A stretch of DNA of 7,414 bases from Angelakisella sp. (GTDB taxonomy: Bacteria > Bacillota > Clostridia > Oscillospirales > Ruminococcaceae): positions 1 to 7,414 of the forward strand of contig JAAWEO010000102.1 in assembly GCA_022794295.1 (NCBI GenBank), in the 5' to 3' direction. Positions 1 to 5,151 of the stretch are shown one piece after another. Below the pieces are notes generated by a model that ran no database searches, was not told the origin of the DNA, and saw nothing but the letters and a program-made list of their open reading frames with translations. Numbering within the stretch: position 1 is the first letter of the stretch; each line of letters starts with the position of its first letter. Position numbers and translations under genes: made by a program.

Positions 1-1895
1 GTCCAAACGCCGTGGATGGTCACGTCATTGGCGGGCATGGTAAAGTCTTGTTTGTCCCAGCCGGTAAAGACATAGGTCACACCGTCGATCACAAGCTCCT
101 TGCCGTTCAGGTAGGTGGTGTCCACGGTGACGGGGGTGTCCTCGGGGCAGGTCATGCCAAGGGGCAGATTAGGGCTCTTGCCCTCGGGCAGGCCTTCCCA
201 GGTATAGGTCACATGGTACTTTACCGTAACAGGCTCAACAACGGTAATGGTCTCCGTGCTGTCCTTGGTCCCTTCCTTCAGGTGGACAGTGGCAGTGTTG
301 TCGATCTTGCCGGTGGTGTTGGCCGTGACCCAAACAAGCAGATTCCGGGAGCCTCTTGCGGTGATGGTTACATTTTCCCAGGTGACAGTACGGGTGTCCG
401 GGTCATAGACGCCGCCATCGTTTTCGCTGACCTTAACAAAGTCCAGTCCCTCGGGCAGGGTATCGGTGACCGTTACGGTGGTGTCCCAGAAGGGATGGGT
501 GTTAGACACCTTGATGGTGTATTTGATTTCCTCGCCCAGGGTATACTCGTCTTTTGCAGCGGTCTTTTCGATCTCCATATTTTCATGGGGGAACGGTACC
601 CAAACGGCATAGAAAGTGGTATCTTCAACCAGTGTCATACAATCGCCGGCTTCCCAGTCAGCATCGTCTATAGTTTTGTCCGCAGTCCAGCCTTTGAACG
701 CCTCCCCGGGCCACTTGCTATCGCAGCCGATAAGCTCGACATCAGTTCCCACAGGGTAGGAATCTGGACCTTTGTATATTTCCCCGTGGTCCACATAGGT
801 CAGGGTGACTTGCTTTTCCTCACCAACGCTTTCTGGGGTGTTGAAATAGTAATAGGCAGATGCGCTGGAACTGGGCAGCATTGCAGAGTTGCCTTCCTGC
901 TTATCACTAGAACCTACACCCGCCCACATAACATAATCGGACTTTGCTGCACCAACCCAAAGGTCACTTGCCGCGGGGAGAAAGAAATCGCCATACAGAT
1001 CTCCCCAGGCCTTCACCTTGATCGTTGTACCGCGGACATCAGTGACCTCATAGCCGTTAACCCTTTGCCCTTTTTTCACCTTTGGGGCGGTGATGCGGCT
1101 GCCATAACTGTTTGTGGAAACCGGGACAAGTGTAATGATATGCCATTTGGCCGCCAGCGTCTGGGCACCAGCGTTCATGTCCTCCCGGTAAGCCTGGACA
1201 CTGGCCCAGGCCTCTGCAACCGCTTCCTGGTCCTCCGGGGACAGGCGGTTGTAAATGGCCTCGATCTCGTCCAGGACAGCCAGGGTGGTGTCCAGGTCTT
1301 CCGCGCCGCCCATGGCGCCGCAGGCCTCCATGAATTCCTCCACGGTGGCGTACTCGGGTGCAGGCACAACGGGGACTGCCGGCTGGACAGGGGCAGGGAC
1401 TTCACCCTCAACGGGGGTTTCACTCTCGGCAGGGGTCTCGCCCTCGGCAGGGGTCTCGCCCTCGGCAGGGGTCTCGCCCTCGGCAGGGGTCTCGCCCTCG
1501 ACAGGGGTCTCGTCCTCGACGGGGGCTTCGCCCTCGGCAGGGGTCTCGCCCTCGACGGGGGCTTCGTCCTCGGCAGGGGTCTCGTCCTCGACGGGGGCTT
1601 CATCCTCGACAGGGGTCTCGTCCTCGACGAGGGCTTCATCCTCGACAGGGGTCTCGTCCTCGACGGGGGCTTCATCCTCGACAGGGGTCTCGCTCTCAAC
1701 GGGGTCTTCGTCCCCGGCAGGGGTCTCGTCCTCGACGGGGGTCTCGTCCCCGGCAGGGGCTTCGCTTTCCACAGCGGTGGTATCGGGCGCGGCAGTTACA
1801 TCCAGGGTATCCGCAAAGGCGGTTACCTGGAGCATGCTGACGCACAGGGTCACCGTCAGGAGCATCGCCAGTGTGCGCTTAAATAAATGTTTCAT
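1..1895 (-). CDS. Secreted surface/adhesin-like protein with acidic hexapeptide stalk, DUF11-like and SHIRT/InlB-like domains (C-terminus off window)
   Basis: At least 631 residues are readable, with no stop before the window edge. The start at 1895 has an AAGGAGA ribosome site 5 nt upstream. Residues 1-28 form a signal peptide: KR near the N-terminus, a hydrophobic core, and probable cleavage after TAFA. Residues 45-164 are 20 tandem hexapeptides of the type E-T/A-P-V/A-E-D/G, an extended acidic stalk. Residues ~180-250 look helical. Residues ~370-435 resemble an InlB/Listeria-Bacteroides repeat (GWTADKT ... FYAVW). Residues ~440-553 resemble a DUF11 beta-sandwich (GEEIKYTIKVSN, VTDTLPEG). 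Residues ~559-631 resemble a SHIRT-type domain (VTYTWEG, TGWDKQDFTMPANDVTIHGVW). Such modules are typical of wall-exported Gram-positive adhesins. The cell-wall anchor, if any, is outside the window. Two c-di-GMP riboswitch aptamers lie in its 5' leader. Function beyond surface display is not known. Confidence 0.9.
   Translation of the reverse strand, partial: MKHLFKRTLAMLLTVTLCVSMLQVTAFADTLDVTAAPDTTAVESEAPAGDETPVEDETPAGDEDPVESETPVEDEAPVEDETPVEDEALVEDETPVEDEAPVEDETPAEDEAPVEGETPAEGEAPVEDETPVEGETPAEGETPAEGETPAEGETPAESETPVEGEVPAPVQPAVPVVPAPEYATVEEFMEACGAMGGAEDLDTTLAVLDEIEAIYNRLSPEDQEAVAEAWASVQAYREDMNAGAQTLAAKWHIITLVPVSTNSYGSRITAPKVKKGQRVNGYEVTDVRGTTIKVKAWGDLYGDFFLPAASDLWVGAAKSDYVMWAGVGSSDKQEGNSAMLPSSSASAYYYFNTPESVGEEKQVTLTYVDHGEIYKGPDSYPVGTDVELIGCDSKWPGEAFKGWTADKTIDDADWEAGDCMTLVEDTTFYAVWVPFPHENMEIEKTAAKDEYTLGEEIKYTIKVSNTHPFWDTTVTVTDTLPEGLDFVKVSENDGGVYDPDTRTVTWENVTITARGSRNLLVWVTANTTGKIDNTATVHLKEGTKDSTETITVVEPVTVKYHVTYTWEGLPEGKSPNLPLGMTCPEDTPVTVDTTYLNGKELVIDGVTYVFTGWDKQDFTMPANDVTIHGVW
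1404..1763 (-). repeat. 20 tandem copies of an 18-bp coding repeat
   Basis: Exactly 360 bp, equal to 20 units of 18 bp, encode hexapeptides E-[TA]-P-[VA]-E-[DG] in the surface protein. Several neighbouring units (for example 1427-1500) are identical or differ by one base, which suggests recent expansion by slippage or unequal recombination. The low complexity opens other frames and produces spurious long antisense reading frames. Confidence 0.95.
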
Positions 1896-1909
1896 GATTT
1901 TCTCCTTAT

Positions 1910-1935
1910 CTTTGCAGTGTTGCGCGGACGCAAAG
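1910..1935 (-). promoter_or_regulatory. Possible expression-platform hairpin beside the ribosome site
   Basis: Between the gene-proximal aptamer and the start codon, the leader RNA contains CUUUGC (from 1935) and GCAAAG (to 1910). These can pair to form a stem that ends 2 nt before the AAGGAG ribosome site. A competing small stem (UUGCG/CGCAA) lies within its loop. No U-run follows, so an intrinsic terminator is unlikely. Control of translation initiation is the better guess. This is inference from pairing only. Confidence 0.35.
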
Positions 1936-1936
1936 A

Positions 1937-2017
1937 ATCCGGTAACCGAACGAGCATAGCGGGGGACCGCCGTAGCCTCTGGTTTTGCGTCCCGGCGTTT
2001 CCGCCGGTTTGCCGGAT
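1937..2017 (-). promoter_or_regulatory. c-di-GMP-I (GEMM-I) riboswitch aptamer, gene-proximal copy
   Basis: The minus-strand RNA shows the class-I c-di-GMP aptamer core: GGCAAACC, a P2 stem CCGGCG/CGCCGG capped by a GAAA tetraloop, GGGACGCAAA, then a P3 arm (GCUA...UAUGC) and the closing GGUUACC. P1 pairs AUCCGG with CCGGAU perfectly. The G before CAAACC, the middle A of GCAAA and the C of UUACC are the known ligand-contacting positions (G20, A47 and C92 of the Vibrio Vc2 aptamer), so c-di-GMP rather than cGAMP is expected. It lies about 40 nt upstream of the surface-protein start. Confidence 0.93.
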
Positions 2018-2094
2018 CGCAGCCGAACGAGCATAGCGCGTGGTGCGCGGTAGCCTCTGGCTTTGCGTCCCATTGTTTCCAATGGTTTGCCATC
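2015..2094 (-). promoter_or_regulatory. c-di-GMP-I (GEMM-I) riboswitch aptamer, distal copy
   Basis: This is a second aptamer with the same core (GGCAAACC, GAAA tetraloop, GGGACGCAAAGCC, P3, GGCUGC). Its P2 stem is CCAUUG/CAAUGG where the other copy has CCGGCG/CGCCGG, and the P3 tip also differs by paired changes. This covariation between the two copies supports a real RNA fold. P1 is weaker: my alignment gives one G-G mismatch next to the ligand pocket. Its 3' P1 strand shares three bases (2015-2017) with the 5' P1 strand of the next aptamer. Confidence 0.9.
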
Positions 2095-2099
2095 GCCCG

Positions 2100-2168
2100 C
2101 TATTGCCGTCCCGCCCTCACCGGCGCGTGGGGGCGGGGGCACGGCCAGGGCGGCCCTTCCTGCTTCAT
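2100..2168 (-). CDS. Possible 22-residue leader peptide upstream of the riboswitches
   Basis: An ATG at 2168 is preceded by AAAGGAG with an 8-nt gap, a very good ribosome site. It opens a short frame rich in Pro, Arg and Gly that stops at 2100, six bases before the distal aptamer. The frame contains a 7-bp inverted repeat (2111-2117 with 2147-2153). No similarity is recognised. It could be a real leader peptide, a gene remnant, or chance. Confidence 0.25.
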   Translation of the reverse strand: MKQEGPPWPCPRPHAPVRAGRQ

Positions 2169-2213
2169 GGTGCCTTCTCCTTTCCCTGTAGGTTTCTGCG
2201 CGCTTCTATGAAT

Positions 2214-2708
2214 TCAGCCCTGGGCGGCCGTGTTCCCCGCGGCGGGTCCCTGGGCGAATTCCCGTAAAAATTTGTCGTGGAGGTTTTCCTCGGCGTACTT
2301 CCGGGCCTTTACGGCGTCCTCGAACAGGTCGTAGCTGCCCAGGTAGTACCGCTTTCCCTTAAAGCAGATGGTGGCCCGCCACCGCTGCTTGCTGGGGAGC
2401 CAGTCCACCCCCGGCACGCCGCTGGTGTTGTTTTTGCGCACTGTTTTGGCCTTCAGCATCTCCACACAGGTGCCGTCCACATAGGTCAGGCCGGGCAGAC
2501 CCACCCCAGGGACCGCTCCCGTTCCCAGGCACCCGCAGCTGGAGGTGTGGCCGCTGCGCAGCCGCCCGCTTTGGACCACCGTCTCCCGGCCGCAGTCACA
2601 GCGGCACCGCCAGGCAGTCCGGCTGCCAATGTTGGGCGCCGGTCCAAGTACCATCAGCTTTCCGTAACGCTGGCCTGTCAGATCCAGCTTTCGTCTGGAA
2701 TGTCCCAT
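2214..2708 (-). CDS. AP2-domain DNA-binding protein with N-terminal Cys-rich zinc-knuckle-like region
   Basis: 164 residues. The N-terminal part (residues 7-60) starts with KLDLTGQRYGKLMVLG and carries four spaced cysteines, C37-x-C39 and C58-x-C60, in the contexts WRCRCDCG and SSCGC. This is a probable zinc-binding module common in clostridial and phage AP2 proteins. Residues ~93-148 match the AP2/ERF-type DNA-binding fold: NNTSGVPGV, RWRATICFKGKRYYLGSY, then the helix EDAVKARKYAEE. No HNH nuclease motif is seen, so a homing endonuclease is not supported. I chose the ATG at 2708, which has GGTGGAGG about 11 nt upstream. An in-frame ATG at 2771 has no ribosome site and lies inside the invertible segment. 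The inverton promoter faces this gene, so its expression may be phase variable. Its targets are unknown; it could regulate the surface protein. Confidence 0.82.
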   Translation of the reverse strand: MGHSRRKLDLTGQRYGKLMVLGPAPNIGSRTAWRCRCDCGRETVVQSGRLRSGHTSSCGCLGTGAVPGVGLPGLTYVDGTCVEMLKAKTVRKNNTSGVPGVDWLPSKQRWRATICFKGKRYYLGSYDLFEDAVKARKYAEENLHDKFLREFAQGPAAGNTAAQG

Positions 2709-2733
2709 CCTTATCTTCGCCTCCACCTTGCCC

Positions 2734-2757
2734 TGTGGACAGAATCTATATTCCGGG
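2734..2757 (+). repeat. Left 24-bp inverted repeat of the putative inverton
   Basis: Begins TGTGGACAG and ends ATTCCGGG, and is the exact reverse complement of 2993-3016. Matching stops sharply at both edges. Within the repeat, GAAT and ATTC (read on the opposite strand) flank a 4-bp centre, a possible pair of recombinase arms. It falls between the inverton promoter and the AP2 start, so it would be transcribed in the AP2 leader. Confidence 0.92.
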
Positions 2758-2814
2758 TATTGGGGTACCATCCGGTTTGAATCGCAAAGCTAATGGTGCT
2801 TTGAATTCGCCTTC

Positions 2815-2843
2815 ATTATAACACAGATACAGAGGGGAATCAA
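2815..2843 (-). promoter_or_regulatory. Sigma-A promoter inside the invertible segment, facing the AP2 gene
   Basis: Minus strand: TTGATT (2843-2838), a 17-nt spacer, then a perfect TATAAT (2820-2815). Predicted start of transcription is near 2808. The roughly 100-nt leader would cross the left inverted repeat before the AP2 start at 2708. I find no comparable promoter facing the other way in the segment, so inversion should switch expression off. Confidence 0.78.
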
Positions 2844-2865
2844 GGGGCCTCCCCTGTCCTTTTTT
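2843..2865 (+). terminator. Terminator-like hairpin in the inverton (rightward as sequenced)
   Basis: AGGGG-CCT-CCCCT forms a short 5-bp stem followed by GTCC and TTTTTT on the plus strand. The stem is weak. In the inverted orientation it would face left and could stop read-through from the recombinase gene into the AP2 gene. Confidence 0.35.
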
Positions 2866-2965
2866 CGAGATTTTCCATGACAGAAAGAGCCGCTTGCCAC
2901 AACCGGATGGCGGCTCTGGGTCCCCATGCGCACTTTTTTACCCTGTACCCTATGCAGGACTTCCC

Positions 2966-2990
2966 GGCCCCCAGGGGGGCCCTTTCTTTT
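2966..2990 (+). terminator. Second terminator-like hairpin in the inverton (rightward as sequenced)
   Basis: GGCCCC (2966-2971) pairs with GGGGCC (2976-2981) around a 4-nt loop, followed by CTTTCTTTT. It lies just inside the right inverted repeat. As sequenced it faces the 3' end of the recombinase gene; after inversion it would face the AP2 gene. Confidence 0.45.
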
Positions 2991-2992
2991 GT

Positions 2993-3016
2993 CCCGGAAT
3001 ATAGATTCTGTCCACA
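2993..3016 (-). repeat. Right 24-bp inverted repeat of the putative inverton
   Basis: Begins CCCGGAATA and ends CTGTCCACA on the plus strand, a perfect inverse copy of 2734-2757. It lies 22 bp from the stop codon of the recombinase gene, close enough to suggest that the enzyme acts on these sites. Confidence 0.92.
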
Positions 3017-3037
3017 CCCCCTATCCGGCCCCTGCCC

Positions 3038-3877
3038 CTAGGTCACCAGCCCCAGCCGTTCCAGCTGCCTGGCATGCTCCGTCCCGGTAGAGATTAGGTA
3101 GATGCGGGTGGTCTCAATGCTGGAATGGCCCAGCAGGTCTGCCAGCTTGGCGACATCCCGGCAGACCCGGTAGAAGGTCCGGGCAAACAGGTGCCGCAAA
3201 TTGTGGGGAAAGACCTTGCTTTTTTCCACCCCTGCCCTGGCGCAGAGGGCTTTCATCTCCGCCCAAATCTGCCGTCGGCTCAAGCTTTTTCCGCTTCTGG
3301 TGAGGAAGATCTCACCAGAGGCGATTTTTTGTTTTTTCACATATTTTTTCAGCTTCCGGCAGAGCTTTCCCGGTATCAGTATCGTTCTGACCTTTCCTTT
3401 AAGTGATATTTCTGTCCTTCCATTACGCACAGATTCTGCTGTTATGTATTTTATTTCACTTACTCTGATTCCCGTGGCGCAGATGGTCTCAATGAGTAGA
3501 GCCAGCCGCTCCCGGCCCAGGGCCCCGGCGGTCTCCAGCAGGCGGGTGTACTCCTCCCGGGTCAGCTCCCGCTGGGTGCTGCAAAACAGCCGCCGCTGGA
3601 TCTTCAGGTACCGCACCCGGCAGTCCTCCCAGCCCAAAAAGGCAAAGAACCGGTTCAGGGCGGACAGCTTGCCGTTCACCGTCCCCGGCTGGTAGCAGCC
3701 GGAAAGGCGCTCCTTCCACCGCCCCGCCTGCTCCTTGGTAACCGCCTGGTCCCCCAGCCAGGCGGCAAAGGCCCGCACCTCCCGCAGGTACTTCTCGATG
3801 GTGGCGGGCTCCCGTTCCTCCTCCCGGAGCCATTGGCAAAAGGCCGCAAGGTGGCTGCTGCTGATCCTTCGTTCCAT
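3038..3877 (-). CDS. Tyrosine-family site-specific recombinase, probable DNA invertase for the adjacent inverted repeats
   Basis: 279 residues, a usual length for small XerC/D-like or phase-variation recombinases. Residues ~5-85 are the N-terminal SAM-like core-binding domain (TIEKYLREVRAFAAWL, NGKLSALNRFFAFLGW). Residues ~100-279 are the catalytic domain with the full set: R138 (ATGIRVSE), Lys at 160 or 162 (LKGKVRTILIP), H225-x-x-R228 (FPHNLRH), H251 (LGHSSIETT) and nucleophile Y260. I chose the ATG at 3877 because GAGAGG lies 8 nt upstream; an ATG 12 codons earlier has no ribosome site. The gene ends 22 bp from one of two perfect 24-bp inverted repeats, which points to promoter inversion like RecV-type enzymes of Clostridioides difficile rather than phage integration: there are no other phage genes here. 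A palindrome over its promoter suggests regulation. The recombinase family is clear; its target is inferred. Confidence 0.9.
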   Translation of the reverse strand: MERRISSSHLAAFCQWLREEEREPATIEKYLREVRAFAAWLGDQAVTKEQAGRWKERLSGCYQPGTVNGKLSALNRFFAFLGWEDCRVRYLKIQRRLFCSTQRELTREEYTRLLETAGALGRERLALLIETICATGIRVSEIKYITAESVRNGRTEISLKGKVRTILIPGKLCRKLKKYVKKQKIASGEIFLTRSGKSLSRRQIWAEMKALCARAGVEKSKVFPHNLRHLFARTFYRVCRDVAKLADLLGHSSIETTRIYLISTGTEHARQLERLGLVT

Positions 3878-3900
3878 GATGTGATCCTCTCTTTTTTGGA

Positions 3901-3944
3901 AAAATAATGTCATTATTTTACCGTGCTTCGGGGGATGTTGTCAT
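3901..3944 (-). promoter_or_regulatory. Recombinase promoter with overlapping palindromic operator
   Basis: Minus strand: ATGACA (3944-3939), an 18-nt spacer, then TAAAAT (3920-3915). The -10 box overlaps AAAATAATGTCATTATTTT (3901-3919), a palindrome with perfect 9-bp arms around one central base, 23 bp before the start codon. A repressor bound there would block transcription. Which protein binds is unknown; self-regulation by the recombinase or control by the AP2 protein are possibilities. Confidence 0.55.
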
Positions 3945-3981
3945 CCGGAGGGCACAAACTTTTTCGTTATTTTTCGCCAGA

Positions 3982-4007
3982 GAGACAAAAACGCCCCCTT
4001 GGGGGGC
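3982..4007 (-). terminator. Leftward terminator-like hairpin between recombinase and perR
   Basis: Minus strand: GCCCCC (4007-4002) pairs with GGGGGC (3998-3993), followed by GTTTTTGTC. It would stop leftward transcription entering the recombinase promoter region, which insulates the two divergent units. No leftward gene is seen to its right before 5150. Confidence 0.4.
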
Positions 4008-4036
4008 AGAAAAAGGGCCGCCGGTGCCGGTCTGCC

Positions 4037-4066
4037 TTGACAGAGGGGGCGGGCCCATGGTATCAT
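4037..4066 (+). promoter_or_regulatory. Promoter of the perR-rubrerythrin operon
   Basis: A perfect -35 TTGACA (4037-4042), an 18-nt GC-rich spacer and TATCAT (4061-4066). The predicted transcription start falls near 4073, inside the 17-base motif shared with the hemerythrin gene promoter. Confidence 0.65.
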
Positions 4067-4083
4067 AAAATCAAGAAAGATTC
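4067..4083 (+). promoter_or_regulatory. Shared 17-base motif at the perR transcription start (candidate operator)
   Basis: AAAATCAAGAAAGATTC occurs here and at 6712-6728. It contains the small dyad AATC-N6-GATT, and a further GATTCTT follows at 4092-4098. Placement right after the -10 box suits a repressor site. It does not match the classic PerR box (TTATAATNATTATAA), so the binding protein is not established. Confidence 0.45.
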
Positions 4084-4119
4084 CTACTATTGATTCTTCC
4101 TGCCCCGAGGTGATGCAGC

Positions 4120-4503
4120 ATGAACTATTCCAAGCAGCGGGAGCTGATCCTGCGCACGGTAAAGGAAAATCCCATCCACCCTACCGCCGATGCCGTATAT
4201 GAACAGGTCCGCCGGGAAAACCCGAAAATTAGCCTGGGCACCGTTTACCGGAACCTGAATTTTCTTTCCGAAATGGGAATACTAAAAAAGATCTCTATGC
4301 CTGTGGGGAGCGACCGCTTTGACGGGCGGCTGGACGAGCACTACCACATGACCTGCACCCGGTGCGGCCGGGTCTTTGATGTGGAGTGCGCCGCCCTGGA
4401 GGACCTGGACCGCCAGATTATGGAAAGCCAGGGCTTCCAGGTGCAGCAGCGCCACCTGCTGCTCACCGGCCTCTGCAAGGAGTGCCGGGAGGCCGCCGTC
4501 TGA
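4120..4503 (+). CDS. perR: PerR-type peroxide-sensing repressor of the Fur family
   Basis: 127 residues, with a winged-helix DNA-binding half (ISLGTVYRNLNFLSEMGILKK, residues 37-57) and a metal-binding dimerisation half. The key residues keep the exact spacing of Bacillus subtilis PerR: H20, D68, H74, H76 and D87 for the regulatory Fe/Mn site, and C79, C82, C119 and C122 for the structural zinc. Asp at position 87, where Fur proteins usually have Glu, favours PerR over Fur or Zur. The N-terminus is about 17 residues shorter than in B. subtilis, as in many clostridia. The start at 4120 has GAGGTGA about 6 nt upstream. It shares an operon with rubrerythrin 58 bp downstream, the expected target of peroxide derepression, and probably regulates itself. 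Confidence 0.9.
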   Translation: MNYSKQRELILRTVKENPIHPTADAVYEQVRRENPKISLGTVYRNLNFLSEMGILKKISMPVGSDRFDGRLDEHYHMTCTRCGRVFDVECAALEDLDRQIMESQGFQVQQRHLLLTGLCKECREAAV

Positions 4504-4561
4504 ATCCTGCCCGGCCTTCCCACCGGCGGAGAAAAACTGCCGGAAAGAAGGAAGGAATACC

Positions 4562-5098
4562 ATGGAACTGAAGGGCTCCAGAACCGAAGCGAACCTGACC
4601 GCCGCCTTTGCGGGGGAATCCCAGGCCAGGAACAAGTACACCTACTACGCCGTAAAGGCCCGGGAGGAGGGCTACCGCCAAATCGCCCAGCTGTTTACCG
4701 AAACCGCCAACAACGAGCTGGCCCACGCCGCCATCTGGTTCCGGCTCCTCCACGGGGGCGAGGTACCGGGTACCGCGGTGAACCTGGCGGACGCCGCCGC
4801 CGGGGAGCTGTACGAGTGGACCGAGATGTACAGGAAATTCGCCCAGGAGGCCCGGGAGGAGGGCTTTACCGAGATCGCCCGCCTGTTCGAGGGGGTAGCC
4901 TCCATCGAAAAGACCCACGAGGCCCGGTTTAACGCCACCCTGAAGGAGGTAACGGACAAGACCGTTTTCCAAAAGGGCTCCAAGGTGGTGTGGCAGTGCG
5001 GCAACTGCGGCTTCCTCTACGAGGGGGAGAGCGCCCCCCAGAAGTGCCCGATTTGCTCCCACCCCCAGGCCTATTTCTCGGTACAGACCCAGGCATAA
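4562..5098 (+). CDS. rbr: Rubrerythrin (diiron peroxidase with C-terminal rubredoxin domain)
   Basis: 178 residues. Residues 1-135 form the ferritin-like four-helix bundle with carboxylate and histidine ligands: E19 (AGES), E52-x-x-H55 (NELAH), E82/E85 (GELYEWTEMY) and E116-x-x-H119 (SIEKTHE). Residues 140-178 form a rubredoxin domain with C146-x2-C149 and C162-x2-C165 (WQCGNCG, KCPICS). Rubrerythrins reduce hydrogen peroxide to water in the anaerobe cytoplasm, with electrons passing through the rubredoxin iron. The start at 4562 follows AAGGAAGG with a 6-nt gap. It lies directly downstream of perR and before a strong terminator. Length and motifs match classical rubrerythrin, with no sign of truncation. 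Confidence 0.97.
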   Translation: MELKGSRTEANLTAAFAGESQARNKYTYYAVKAREEGYRQIAQLFTETANNELAHAAIWFRLLHGGEVPGTAVNLADAAAGELYEWTEMYRKFAQEAREEGFTEIARLFEGVASIEKTHEARFNATLKEVTDKTVFQKGSKVVWQCGNCGFLYEGESAPQKCPICSHPQAYFSVQTQA

Positions 5099-5104
5099 AA
5101 AATG

Positions 5105-5151
5105 CCGCCCCGTGTGTTTTTCCCAGAAGGACCACACGGAGCGGTTTTTTT
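5105..5151. terminator. Bidirectional intrinsic terminator between convergent rubrerythrin and hemerythrin genes
   Basis: CCGC and CCGTGTG (5105-5116) pair with CACACGG and GCGG (5133-5144) around a 16-nt loop. TTTTTTT follows on the plus strand and CATTTTTTATG on the minus strand, so it can end both convergent transcripts. Its 3' edge overlaps the hemerythrin stop codon. Confidence 0.9.

Larger units (their letters stand above)
2734..3016. other. Putative invertible promoter segment (inverton)
   Basis: A 283-bp stretch is bounded by perfect 24-bp inverted repeats with 235 bp between them. It contains a leftward sigma-A promoter (2815-2843) and two rightward-facing terminator-like hairpins, and no gene. 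A tyrosine recombinase gene ends 22 bp to the right. This is the arrangement of phase-variable promoter switches in gut Firmicutes and Bacteroidetes. As sequenced, the promoter faces the AP2 gene and surface-protein leader (presumed ON); inversion would turn it towards the recombinase gene, antisense to it. A small non-autonomous transposon is the alternative, but I see no convincing target duplication beyond CCC on each side. Confidence 0.72.

Noticed and set aside
1404..1763. Tandem repeat considered as a CRISPR array
   Set aside because: Units are contiguous 18-bp codon repeats without unique spacers, in frame inside a protein gene.
1175..1840. Arg/Pro- and Ser/Gly-rich frames across the repeat tract
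   Set aside because: They arise because an 18-bp repeat keeps the other frames open; composition is purely repeat-derived and no start signals are seen.
12..1886. 624-codon open frame on the plus strand opposite the surface protein
   Set aside because: No ribosome site and no recognisable domains; its repeat tract is the antisense reading of the 18-bp repeat. The minus strand gives a signal peptide, ribosome site and adhesin domains.
2111..2153. 7-bp inverted repeat considered as a terminator between AP2 and riboswitches
   Set aside because: Large 29-nt loop and no U-run on either strand.
2277..2780. 167-codon plus-strand frame opposite the AP2 gene
   Set aside because: No ribosome site or domain; the minus frame has a clear AP2 domain and cysteine motifs.
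2734..3016. Inverted repeats considered as ends of an insertion sequence or MITE
   Set aside because: No transposase inside and no clear target duplication (only CCC on both sides); the internal promoter and neighbouring recombinase favour an inverton. Kept as the alternative.
4463..5137. 224-codon minus frame opposite rubrerythrin, and the plus frame from 4376 extending rubrerythrin upstream
   Set aside because: Antisense shadow and false N-terminal extension; rubrerythrin begins at 4562 with its own ribosome site, and the extension overlaps perR in another frame.
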